Shown here piece by piece: positions 53,300 through 61,373 of a DNA stretch of 64,000 bases. Both the position numbers and the translations under genes were made by a program. The notes below the pieces were generated by a model that did no database searches, had not been told where the DNA came from, and saw nothing but the letters and a program-made list of their open reading frames with translations. The stretch's first letter is position 1; each line of letters starts with the position of its first letter. Source of the DNA: Prevotellaceae bacterium (GTDB lineage Bacteria; Bacteroidota; Bacteroidia; Bacteroidales; Muribaculaceae); assembly GCA_021772015.1 (NCBI GenBank), contig JAETNS010000012.1:1-64000 (forward strand), in the 5' to 3' direction.

Positions 53300-53827
53300 A
53301 TGTCGGCAGGATTAATAGAGCGGTTAAAGTTAAAAGATCCGCAACTTTGTCCCTCGTGTCTGAAAACTAACGTTGATCAGGACACCAATTACTGTGCCTA
53401 TTGCGGTCATCCGCTCAAACTGGCGTATTCGGATTCAAAGGACAAAGAGGTACCTGACTACAAGGAATATGAGGTCATCTCAAAAGAAGAACTTAAGAAA
53501 CTGCGAATCATGGTCGCGGATTTATCAGAAAAGCAAAGGAAATTGTCTGATGAATTGTTTTATCTTAAAGAAATAAAATATCATTCCTCCTGGTCCACAC
53601 TTCAAGCTGCATTAGGGATAGATTTTCCAGACCGGAAGAAGGGGATAGGATATAGTCTTTTATCAATTGGACTTGTCGCCTTTATCATAATGGGATGGTG
53701 TCTTGTTGACAAAGAGAACGAGAACAGCCTCACGGGCTTAATCATAATCTATGCCTTGACAATCTTATTGTCGTTAGGAGCAATATTCGTGGGATTATTA
53801 GGTATATTAAACTTAAAATCTGACTAA
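53300..53827 (+). CDS. Zinc-ribbon membrane protein
   Basis: The protein has 175 residues. A zinc ribbon (LCPSCLKTN, then YCAYCGHPL, about 16-40) is followed by a coiled coil at about 65-95 (SKEELKKLRIMVADLSEKQ). Two membrane spans lie near the C-terminus (about 113-140 and 143-170). No signal peptide is seen, so the zinc ribbon and coiled coil should face the cytoplasm. It could tie the system to the inner membrane. Confidence 0.75.
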   Translation: MSAGLIERLKLKDPQLCPSCLKTNVDQDTNYCAYCGHPLKLAYSDSKDKEVPDYKEYEVISKEELKKLRIMVADLSEKQRKLSDELFYLKEIKYHSSWSTLQAALGIDFPDRKKGIGYSLLSIGLVAFIIMGWCLVDKENENSLTGLIIIYALTILLSLGAIFVGLLGILNLKSD

Positions 53828-53842
53828 ACTACACCTGTCATC

Positions 53843-55240
53843 ATGTCAAAGACTTGTTCAAATTGTGGTTTCAGATATAATCCAGATGATGCGCATTTTT
53901 GCGGCAAATGTGGAAATAAGATCGGGAATTTGTTTGATAACTGGAAATTATATAATGCATTTGGCAACACTGTCATAAGCAATTATAAATTATCAGAATA
54001 TCGCCGTTACGAGAATGCGGTTAAAACTTCATTTTCAGCAAGGTTCATCAATTGGTCAAAAAAGTTCACGAAGGAACTGTCAGACTGGTGGAAGACAGAT
54101 GGAATAAGCATCGCCATTCCCACTGGTCTCTTTTTAGCCGGAATGCTTTTATTATGTGGGATATTTTTCTTCATCAAAAGCTGCTCGGAATCAAAACCAA
54201 TGATTGCTCGAATCCTGAAAGAGGGAAAATATGGGATTGGAATTGACGAAGACAATCTACTTGTCCCGGCGATTTATGACTCCATCAGCCACTCGTCAAT
54301 TGGCAACCAATGGATTCTATTCGACAAAACAAATAATCTTGAGGGATTGGCCTATGTGACTGACTCCACCGCCATCATATTAGTCCCTCAATTTGTTAAA
54401 ATTGTCGGTCGTAACAAGGCAGGCTTGTCAATCCTCGAAAAAAAGGATAGTCTTTACAATGACAAGACTTATCATGTCTCATCAAAAGGAAAGATTTATA
54501 ATAATCAAGGATATAAACATATTGAAAATCCATCGCATCATACAGATTGTTGGGATGTGAATACCTGTCTTATTGCAACTAAGCGTGATGGAGGGAAGCA
54601 ATTTCTGGATAATCAGGGGATGCCTGTTGACAACATGGCATATTATAATATCATAGTCGATCCTGACAGCATGATTCGGGCAACAATGTATGACACATCG
54701 AAAAAATATAAATATCCGGGTAAAGTGACAATACATGATTACACAGGCAAACGAATATCCGGCAACGATTTTTATAGGGTATATCCATTCTCAGACGGTG
54801 TCGCGTGGACATACAAAACAAAAGCTGATTTGAAAAGACATATTATTTCTCTGATTGATAAATCGGGTACAACATTATTTAGTAAGCCCAACGCCATATT
54901 ATGTGAAGCATTTAGCGAAGGGATTGGATGGATTTCCCCCGGTTCAAGTTCATATCAATACACCGCTGTAGACAAAACAGGACGAGAATTGTTTAAAATC
55001 AATGCTTTGCAAGCGTATCCTTTTTCAATGGGAATTGCTCCAATATATAAAGGGACAACCTGGTCTGACTGGAAATTAGGATTCGTTGATAAATCAGGCA
55101 ACATTGTTATCCCATTTAAATATGTAGCCAAACACTACAATCCGCATTTCGCTCCCGATAGTACCATACAGGTGTCATTGGATGGCGTGGATGGCAAACT
55201 CCACAGAAATGGTACATTCACGCCCGAAAGCTACAAATAA
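53843..55240 (+). CDS. Zinc-ribbon, single-span protein with WG-repeat-like extracytoplasmic region
   Basis: The protein has 465 residues. A zinc ribbon at the start (TCSNCGFRYNPDDAHFCGKCG) is followed by a basic stretch and one membrane span at about 90-113 (PTGLFLAGMLLLCGIFFF). The remaining 350 residues look like WG/beta-propeller-type repeats, with recurring units such as GKQFLDNQGMPVDN, SLIDKSGTTLF, TAVDKTGRELF and GFVDKSGNIVIPFKY. The order suggests a cytoplasmic zinc ribbon and a periplasmic sensing or binding surface. It is the last gene of the tight operon. I infer a receptor role. Confidence 0.75.
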   Translation: MSKTCSNCGFRYNPDDAHFCGKCGNKIGNLFDNWKLYNAFGNTVISNYKLSEYRRYENAVKTSFSARFINWSKKFTKELSDWWKTDGISIAIPTGLFLAGMLLLCGIFFFIKSCSESKPMIARILKEGKYGIGIDEDNLLVPAIYDSISHSSIGNQWILFDKTNNLEGLAYVTDSTAIILVPQFVKIVGRNKAGLSILEKKDSLYNDKTYHVSSKGKIYNNQGYKHIENPSHHTDCWDVNTCLIATKRDGGKQFLDNQGMPVDNMAYYNIIVDPDSMIRATMYDTSKKYKYPGKVTIHDYTGKRISGNDFYRVYPFSDGVAWTYKTKADLKRHIISLIDKSGTTLFSKPNAILCEAFSEGIGWISPGSSSYQYTAVDKTGRELFKINALQAYPFSMGIAPIYKGTTWSDWKLGFVDKSGNIVIPFKYVAKHYNPHFAPDSTIQVSLDGVDGKLHRNGTFTPESYK

Positions 55241-55305
55241 TGCAACAACTCTTATCAAACAGATAAGACGAGGCCAAAGATGAGATTGTTTTTCAAATAG
55301 ACTTT

Positions 55306-55344
55306 ATAAGTAACTGTCAAAAATAATTTTGACCAGTTACTTAT
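55306..55344. terminator. AT-rich hairpin after the 13-gene operon
   Basis: ataagtaactg (55306-55316) and cagttacttat (55334-55344) are exact reverse complements. tcaaaa/ttttga extend the stem inward after one unpaired base. It lies 65 bp beyond the operon's last stop codon. There is no U-tract after it, so it may be a weak terminator, an RNA-stability element or a DNA site. Confidence 0.45.
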
Positions 55345-55419
55345 TACAAATAACATAGTAACGGTGAGGAATATCGAATAAAGCCTTAAAAATATTATGA
55401 TATTTCGGATTTTTATTAT

Positions 55420-55427
55420 TAACTTTG
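55420..55427 (+). promoter_or_regulatory. Promoter -7 box upstream of the second module
   Basis: TAACTTTG at 55420-55427 matches TAnnTTTG. The -33 element is not clear. Transcription from here would give a leader of over 300 nt before the AAA+ gene at 55760. Confidence 0.5.
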
Positions 55428-55494
55428 TGCCGTAATGTAGGGGAATGCCTATATGGCATTCATTCTTTACAGTTTAACCACTTCATTTTCAGCT

Positions 55495-55572
55495 ATGAAG
55501 CATTTACATCTGACTGAGACTTGTTTCAGCGGCGCAGCCCCTCCCGGGGTTGCTAAGATGTGGTGCGCATAA
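55495..55572 (+). CDS. Candidate 25-codon leader ORF
   Basis: An ATG at 55495 opens a frame for MKHLHLTETCFSGAAPPG then VAKMWCA and a taa stop. The centre of the ORF is markedly GC-rich inside an AT-rich region and forms a hairpin (gcagcccc against ggggttgc, one G-U). It may be a translated leader peptide controlling the AAA+ gene, a small secreted or modified peptide (the island encodes a radical SAM protein), or a chance frame inside a repeat element. No strong ribosome-binding site is seen. Confidence 0.3.
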   Translation: MKHLHLTETCFSGAAPPGVAKMWCA

Positions 55573-55578
55573 CTATTT

Positions 55579-55705
55579 CACCAACATTCTTGATCGCTTG
55601 AAGACTATTGACAGCCAATGTTATGTCCCGACGTAACTCTTTGGATGTCAATAGAGAGCACATTGACATGTTGGTGGCAGCAGATACGGGGGCAGGCTCC
55701 CGTAT
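55579..55705 (+). ncRNA. Candidate structured RNA: nested palindromes in the leader of the AAA+ gene
   Basis: Three inverted repeats share nearly one centre. The outer is caccaacat (55579-55587) with atgttggtg (55668-55676). The middle is ctattgaca (55605-55613) with tgtcaatag (55646-55654), extended by ccaa/ttgg. The inner is gttatgtc (55620-55627) with gacgtaac (55630-55637). A separate hairpin atacggg (55684-55690)/cccgtat (55699-55705) follows. This could be a cis-regulatory RNA, a small RNA, or a palindromic miniature element. The pairing is seen directly; the function is not known. Confidence 0.4.
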
Positions 55706-55735
55706 ATAAAAACACCCTCTAATGGGAGATAAAAT

Positions 55736-55749
55736 GTTAAACGTTAAAC
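55736..55749. repeat. Tandem gttaaac repeat before the AAA+ start codon
   Basis: gttaaac occurs twice without spacing (55736-55742 and 55743-55749), ending 10 bp upstream of the ATG at 55760. It could be an operator or take part in initiation; no clear Shine-Dalgarno sequence is present. Confidence 0.35.
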
Positions 55750-55759
55750 AGTAAAGAAT

Positions 55760-57721
55760 ATGAGAAAAAAATCACCCTTGAAAATATCGTCGCTTCAACT
55801 ATGGGCATACGACCCGACAAGTGAAGTGGCAAAGGAATATCCCGCATCCGAATGGTTTGATGACCGTTCGGATTTTCTTTTAAGCCGCACCCTGTCGGGT
55901 GTGGCTGTGAATCTCTCTTTTTTAAACGATCGACTGATTCTGTCAGACAATAGGGCAGGTGTGCGACGCCGGATCTCGGTAGAGCTCTTCAACAACACGT
56001 ACTCTGAACTTCTCACTTCTTCCGAAATTCTGGTGAATATACCTCGTGGAGAATTCTCCCGGACAATTCGGACTGAACTACCTCTTTCTTATGATGTTGT
56101 TGACACGGGATGCACCTACAAAATCACGGTTAGAGACATCTCGACTGACGAGATTCTCAAGGAAAGACATTTTTACTTTCACGACACCTCCGTGGTGGAT
56201 CTCGATGTGTCTCAATGGTTTGTTCCGAAATCAGGAGGTATCATTCCTTCTTCAAAGAATAAAATTTACCGGTCAACCCAGACCTGTGTACCCGAGGTTG
56301 TGAGGGTACAATTCAACTTTCTTTACAGGCTGAATGAAGATGAACTGCATATCTTCCCCGAAATGGAGATAAGAGTATACCTCCCTAATGGCAAGGTGGA
56401 GCGCCAATTCGTCCGCCCCAAATGTGAAGATTATGACATGAAGGAATATGTCGTCGACATGCAATATGTTGTTGACATAGGCAATTGGGGGATTGCATAT
56501 GCCGAACTAACTTGTCTTGAATATCCAGTGGCCGGATTCGTGTTCAACACAAATGGGCATAGCGTTACTGAGGGATGGGATGGAGCCGGAATGCAATGTC
56601 TGGAAGAGTATTCTCTGCAAGCCTGCATGAAACACTACCATACGCAGCTCAAAGACATGCTGCCTTATGATAACAATACGGAGGGAGTTGAGACACTTTA
56701 TGACGATGATGAATTCGAGAGGTGTCTTAATGACTTCATAGAAAGAGAGACGAACGCCATGGAAGCAGCCCATCTTGCCGACATTCTCGGTGATGAGAAG
56801 GAGTGCCTGATACTTGAAAATGAAACAGAGAAGATTAAATCCAGTATGCCAGATACTGAAGAAAACATGTTTAGGGCTATTGAATCTCTTACCGGACTGA
56901 AATCCGTAAAACGCAAGCTTGAGATTTACGAGAAAGTCGTTATGTTCAACAAGCTCCGTATTGATTCCGGCCTTGAAGCACTTCCACTTCCTCTTCATGC
57001 GATGTTCTTAGGAGCATCAGGGACCGGGAAAACTACTGTGGCAAAGCGTATGGGGCAAATGTTACGACGAGCTGGGATCTTGTCAAATGGACATGTCGTT
57101 GTCAAGGAGCGGGCGAATCTTCTCGGTCCCAACTACAGTAACGAGGAAACAAACACTCTAAAGGCTATTGAAGAAGCTCAGGGAGGTATTCTTTTTATCG
57201 ACGAAGCGTATCAACTTTATCAGCCCAACGATCCGCGAGATCCAGGCAGATTTGTTATCGAGACTCTTATGACGGCTCTTGCAGACGAATCAAGCCGTGA
57301 CTGGATGCTTATTCTCGCAGGATATCCTGAGGAGATGCGACGGATGTTTGAAATGAATCCCGGCCTGAGATCGCGAATACCCGAATCAAACATCTATGTG
57401 TTTGAAGATTTTACAGAGTCTGAACTTATGGAGATTGCGGACAACTATCTAACCCGGCAGGATTACCATTTGTCGGCAGACGCGAGAACCGCTTTGTCAG
57501 AGAGACTGTCTCTCGATTATGCCCGTAAGGACAAGACTTTCGGCAATGCCCGTCATGTGATTAATATGATTCAGACTGATATTATTCCTGCGATGGCTGT
57601 CAGAGTGATGTCTGAAGAGACACCGGATATATCCTGTTTGTCAGAGATACAAGCATGCGATATTCCCCAGGATGTCACTCTTATAAGACCAACGCGGGGA
57701 AAAGTCGGATTCAGCATATGA
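55760..57721 (+). CDS. CbbX-like AAA+ ATPase with large N-terminal beta-rich domain
   Basis: The protein has 653 residues. Residues 1-270 are beta-rich, resembling repeated immunoglobulin-like or C2-like folds (RRRISVELFNNTYSELL, then VVRVQFNFLYRLNEDELHIF). Residues about 270-375 are acidic and helical. A single AAA+ module follows with SLTGLKSVKRKLE, Walker A GASGTGKT (418-425), Walker B DE (481-482) and NPGLRSRI as finger region. It resembles the AAA+ modules of the 1093-residue protein, and the two may cooperate. A separate promoter and leader suggest partly independent expression. Relatives also occur outside such operons in Bacteroidota. Confidence 0.85.
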   Translation: MRKKSPLKISSLQLWAYDPTSEVAKEYPASEWFDDRSDFLLSRTLSGVAVNLSFLNDRLILSDNRAGVRRRISVELFNNTYSELLTSSEILVNIPRGEFSRTIRTELPLSYDVVDTGCTYKITVRDISTDEILKERHFYFHDTSVVDLDVSQWFVPKSGGIIPSSKNKIYRSTQTCVPEVVRVQFNFLYRLNEDELHIFPEMEIRVYLPNGKVERQFVRPKCEDYDMKEYVVDMQYVVDIGNWGIAYAELTCLEYPVAGFVFNTNGHSVTEGWDGAGMQCLEEYSLQACMKHYHTQLKDMLPYDNNTEGVETLYDDDEFERCLNDFIERETNAMEAAHLADILGDEKECLILENETEKIKSSMPDTEENMFRAIESLTGLKSVKRKLEIYEKVVMFNKLRIDSGLEALPLPLHAMFLGASGTGKTTVAKRMGQMLRRAGILSNGHVVVKERANLLGPNYSNEETNTLKAIEEAQGGILFIDEAYQLYQPNDPRDPGRFVIETLMTALADESSRDWMLILAGYPEEMRRMFEMNPGLRSRIPESNIYVFEDFTESELMEIADNYLTRQDYHLSADARTALSERLSLDYARKDKTFGNARHVINMIQTDIIPAMAVRVMSEETPDISCLSEIQACDIPQDVTLIRPTRGKVGFSI

Positions 57722-57773
57722 TTGTCGACTATAATTCAGCGAACAGATCGAGAACGGGCAAACATCCTATGTT

Positions 57774-57829
57774 AGACAGAAAACTATCCGCTTGACGAAA
57801 CAATCGTCGCACAGGATAGTTTTCTGTCT
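57774..57829. terminator. Strong bidirectional terminator at the right end of the island
   Basis: agacagaaaactatcc (57774-57789) and ggatagttttctgtct (57814-57829) are exact 16-bp reverse complements, with gacga/tcgtc pairing in the loop. It lies between the convergent AAA+ gene and DUF4301 gene, and both strands have T-rich distal arms. Confidence 0.85.
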
Positions 57830-57888
57830 TACAGTTATAAAGGTGATTCAAACACCTTAGTCACGGGAAATCATCAAATTGAGAAATG

Positions 57889-59412
57889 TCAAGCTTGATG
57901 CTGCGGACGCAACAAATCGTTTACGGTCTTGACAGGATTGAATGTCGAGATCGGCACCTCAACGAATGCTGTGTTCCAGTCGCTCATCGCCCCGTTCCAA
58001 AGTCCGGGCAACTCCAATGCTTTAAGGTTGCGCCCATGAAGAGACTTGGAGGAGATGAAGCCGGTCTCCGGATCGACATGAGCCGGCAGGTCGTATTTCC
58101 GTCCTTCTTTGTCTCGAATATAACATACGAGATCGACAGGGTTGAAGTGGGTGGCCTTTGCCATCATGTCGCGGTTTTCCTGACTTGTGAGGTCTATCTG
58201 CGAGCTTTCGAGAATCTGGAGCGAGCATGATCCATCTGAATTGTAGGCTATGTATGGCCCTCCTCCGGGTTCTCCTTCATTTCGCACCATCCCGCAGACT
58301 CTCATCGGGCGGTCAAGTTTTACACGTAGGTATGTCGCGAGATCTTCACCTTTAAGTGTCGCAAGCTCGGGAGCATTGAAACTGAAACGTTCCCGCATAA
58401 AACGGACGATTTCTTCCAGCTTGACCTCATCATAATCCCGGCCGTCAATCATATCGAGGTACTCCGTCACCTTGTCATGAAGTTCCATAAGATACCCGGC
58501 TATCACCTTCTTATACCGAAGGGTTGGTTCACGCCTTGAATCAGGGACGACATTGTCAATGTTCTTTATGAAGACAACCGTAGCGTCGAGATCATTGAGG
58601 TTCTGGATCAATGCGCCATGACCACCGGGCCGGAATACCATCCGGCCGTTTTCACGGAAAAGGGTGTTATCTTCATTGACAGCGACAGTGTCAGTCGATG
58701 CTTTCTGTTCTGACATGGTCACATTGATTTTCACACCCAGATTTCCCTCGATGACAGGCACGGCCACAGCAAGCTTCCTGTCAAACGCTTCACGATGGGC
58801 TGGGGAAACGGTTAAATGAAGGTTCACAGTATTATCCGACTGACGCGCCGACTGCGCTCCCTCCACCAGCTGTTCCTCGACCGGAGTCCGCGTTCCGTTA
58901 TCGGAATGATGGAACGTCAACAGCCCCTTGGGAAGATTGCCATAGTTCAGACCTTTCTCACTAATGATATGCCTGATGATCTCTTTGTGGTTTCCTTCCT
59001 CCAAAAGCTTATCCACTCCTTTGCCTGTATCCGAGAGAAGTGATTCATTCAATTGGTCAAAAAAAGCGACTTTATGGATATCTTTCAACAGCAATGCGAC
59101 ATCAGACCCTTCGGAAGCAAGATCTTCATCCCCGTCGACAAAACTGAACAGAGATTTGAACATTCGAGAAGCGGCACCTGATGCGGGAACAAACTTGCAC
59201 ACATCGCCCCCTTCAGCAAGATATCTATCCCACCTTGCGATAGCTTGATCCTCTTCTTCAGAAGTTAGCACCGTGATTCCTTCGCCCGGACGCGCGGAAT
59301 CATATATCCTCAAATAAGGGAACCCGGTTTTGAACCGTTCAACTTGGTCAAGCAACGCCTCCGGCGTGACACCTCTCGCGGCCAATTGGGCCTTATCTTT
59401 ATTAGATAACAT
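57889..59412 (-). CDS. DUF4301-family protein
   Basis: The 507-residue protein matches the Bacteroidota family DUF4301: KFVPASGAASRMFKSLF near residue 75, LPKGLLTFHHSDNGTRTPVEEQL, NTLFRENGRMVFRPGGHGALIQNLNDL, and GMVRNEGEPGGGPY. The GAASRMFK and RPGGHGAL motifs recall nucleotide or sugar-nucleotide transferases, but no activity is assigned. It is soluble. It marks the return to core genes. Confidence 0.85.
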   Translation of the reverse strand: MLSNKDKAQLAARGVTPEALLDQVERFKTGFPYLRIYDSARPGEGITVLTSEEEDQAIARWDRYLAEGGDVCKFVPASGAASRMFKSLFSFVDGDEDLASEGSDVALLLKDIHKVAFFDQLNESLLSDTGKGVDKLLEEGNHKEIIRHIISEKGLNYGNLPKGLLTFHHSDNGTRTPVEEQLVEGAQSARQSDNTVNLHLTVSPAHREAFDRKLAVAVPVIEGNLGVKINVTMSEQKASTDTVAVNEDNTLFRENGRMVFRPGGHGALIQNLNDLDATVVFIKNIDNVVPDSRREPTLRYKKVIAGYLMELHDKVTEYLDMIDGRDYDEVKLEEIVRFMRERFSFNAPELATLKGEDLATYLRVKLDRPMRVCGMVRNEGEPGGGPYIAYNSDGSCSLQILESSQIDLTSQENRDMMAKATHFNPVDLVCYIRDKEGRKYDLPAHVDPETGFISSKSLHGRNLKALELPGLWNGAMSDWNTAFVEVPISTFNPVKTVNDLLRPQHQA

Positions 59413-59571
59413 GTTTGTGTGGTATGCGTTAGATTTGTTATATGAGCCATGTAATGACTTCTTATCGCAAAGTTAGGACTTTTTCACGAAATTCACATAA
59501 CAATGAAGTCAGATATTTGGCTAATCCAACAATGATTAACCCTATCTGAATTAAACGGATCTTCCCCCGGT

Positions 59572-60186
59572 TCAATTATATTGTGGATTTACGGGGTGAT
59601 AGAGCCAGTTACGATAAGGTTTGCCGAGCAATCTGACAATCCTGTACCAGCACGAGTCGCCGTCTTCCCTGAAAATCTCACTATTCGCCGGTTTTAGAGC
59701 AACGGCCCACACATGTTTCTTTATCTCTTCCTCAAGTTGCATCGGATCCCATCCGCTATACCCCACAAAGAACCTCATCTTGCCTTCCGTCTCAAGCCCC
59801 ATATTCACATAATCCTTCACTTGCCGGAAATCACCGCCGATATACAGATCATCAGCAATTTTTCTGGCCCCGTCAAATTCGTTTCCAAGGGAATGGAGGT
59901 AAAACAATCTATCGCAAGATAACGGTCCGCCACAGTATATCGGGATGTCGATTTCATCATGGATCCCTTCAATAGCCTCTCCGAGGGTATACCCGGTGGC
60001 TTTATTAAGCACAAGCCCCATAGAAGATTTGCCGCGCTCATATTCCACAAGCGATATAACCCCATGATTAAAGTATTCCTCCCGCAGAAACGGTTCGGCC
60101 ACAAGTAGTGAACCGACACCCGGTGTAGCCGTGGGCAGGTTGATCTTAAAAATGGAGGAATCCAGATTAGGCATATCCATCTCCAT
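59572..60186 (-). CDS. YqgE/AlgH-family protein
   Basis: The 204-residue protein has the family's core: GSLLVAEPFLREEYFNHGVI, SSMGLVLNKATGYTL, YCGGPLSCDRLFYLHSLG, and FFVGYSGWDPMQLEEEI. The role is uncertain; AlgH/YqgE proteins have been linked to transcriptional control or to envelope biology in other bacteria. It stands alone between DUF4301 and trxB. Confidence 0.92.
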   Translation of the reverse strand: MEMDMPNLDSSIFKINLPTATPGVGSLLVAEPFLREEYFNHGVISLVEYERGKSSMGLVLNKATGYTLGEAIEGIHDEIDIPIYCGGPLSCDRLFYLHSLGNEFDGARKIADDLYIGGDFRQVKDYVNMGLETEGKMRFFVGYSGWDPMQLEEEIKKHVWAVALKPANSEIFREDGDSCWYRIVRLLGKPYRNWLYHPVNPQYN

Positions 60187-60318
60187 GACTTTAGTAATAT
60201 TACATTTACACGTCTGAAATGGCTTCGGCTTGACATAAATCGGGTCGAAGTCATCCCGATGGCGAAGTTACCATTATTTTATATTAGAAACAAATATTTC
60301 GCATAAAATCAAACAAAA

Positions 60319-60341
60319 ATTGTGGCGTATGCCGCCACAAT
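60319..60341 (-). terminator. trxB operon terminator
   Basis: attgtggcg (60319-60327) pairs exactly with cgccacaat (60333-60341) around a 5-nt loop. Read leftward it is followed by TTTTTG. It lies 45 bp past the trxB stop codon. Confidence 0.85.
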
Positions 60342-60385
60342 TCATTATAATTCACTGTATATGATCAATTGAGACTCCTTATGTC

Positions 60386-61321
60386 TCAAAGCGTAAGGAA
60401 CCGCTCGGCATCAAGCGCCGCACGACATCCTGAACCGGCTGCATTTATAGCCTGCTGATAGAGTGGATCGCAGACATCGCCTGCGGCAAACACTCCGTCG
60501 ACCGAAGTGTGGGTGGTGGGTGAGGCAACCTTGATGTATCCTTGTTGATCGAGATCAAGCTGACCTTGGAACAGGGATGTGTTAGGCGTATGTCCTATGG
60601 CCAGGAAAAAGCCATCTATATCTATGTCAAAATGGCGTTCGTTTTCCATTCCTCGGTTTTCTACAAGATGTGCTCCTTCAAGGACCTCCTCTCCGAAAAG
60701 CCCCTCTGTGTTGCAATTGAACAAGATCTCTATGTTATCCCGCTCCTTCAGCCGGTTCTGCATTACCTGTGACGCCCGCAAGAAGCCTTTTCTCACAATG
60801 AGATACACCTTTGAGGCAAGCCCCGAAAGATAAAGGGCTTCCTCACAAGCCGTGTCGCCACCGCCTACGACCGCCACACGTTTCTTGCGATAGAAAAATC
60901 CGTCACATGTAGCGCATGCCGACACTCCCAGGCCAAGATATTTTTGCTCATCAGGGAGGCCAAGGTATCTGGCAGAGGCCCCTGTCGCGATTATGATCGT
61001 TTCTGCTTTCATCTCACGGCCATCAGCAAGGGTAAGACTGAAAGGACGGGAAGAAAGATCGACAGATGTGATTGTCTCCGCAATGATATCCGCGCCGAAT
61101 CTCTCTGCCTGTTTCCTCATCTCTCCGACAAGATCCGGGCCTTGGATACCGGCAGGGAAACCGGGAAAATTCTCCACCTCTGTGGTTGTGGTCAGCTGAC
61201 CTCCCGGCTGCATTCCTTCAAACAGGGTAGGAGAGAGGTTGGCCCTGGAAGCATATACAGCCGCGGTATACCCCGCAGGGCCACCGCCTATTATAACACA
61301 GCGTGATTTCATCTCATTCAT
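60386..61321 (-). CDS. trxB: Thioredoxin-disulfide reductase
   Basis: The 311-residue flavoenzyme has an FAD-binding GGGPAGYTAAVYASRA, the redox-active CATC motif in VSACATCDGFF, the NADPH-binding VGGGDTACEEA, and the C-terminal FAAGDVCDPLYQQAINAAGSG. It reduces thioredoxin with NADPH. It is the last gene of a leftward run ftsK-lolA-trxB. Confidence 0.96.
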   Translation of the reverse strand: MNEMKSRCVIIGGGPAGYTAAVYASRANLSPTLFEGMQPGGQLTTTTEVENFPGFPAGIQGPDLVGEMRKQAERFGADIIAETITSVDLSSRPFSLTLADGREMKAETIIIATGASARYLGLPDEQKYLGLGVSACATCDGFFYRKKRVAVVGGGDTACEEALYLSGLASKVYLIVRKGFLRASQVMQNRLKERDNIEILFNCNTEGLFGEEVLEGAHLVENRGMENERHFDIDIDGFFLAIGHTPNTSLFQGQLDLDQQGYIKVASPTTHTSVDGVFAAGDVCDPLYQQAINAAGSGCRAALDAERFLTL

Positions 61322-61373
61322 AATTGATATATCGTGGGTTGTTACATTTTTTAAGAGTGTGGCCGTGGCAATA

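Noticed and set aside
55306-55750. A CRISPR array or retron msr-msd in the 519-bp gap
   Set aside because: The repeats are palindromic and not regularly spaced direct repeats, and there is no Cas or reverse transcriptase gene in the window.
41249-57721. Calling the island a known defence system (CBASS, BREX, Thoeris, retron or similar)
   Set aside because: No cyclase, PglX/PglZ, TIR/SIR2, reverse transcriptase or nuclease is encoded. Only the vWA-PP2C-kinase triad corresponds to something established, so naming a known system would be unsupported.
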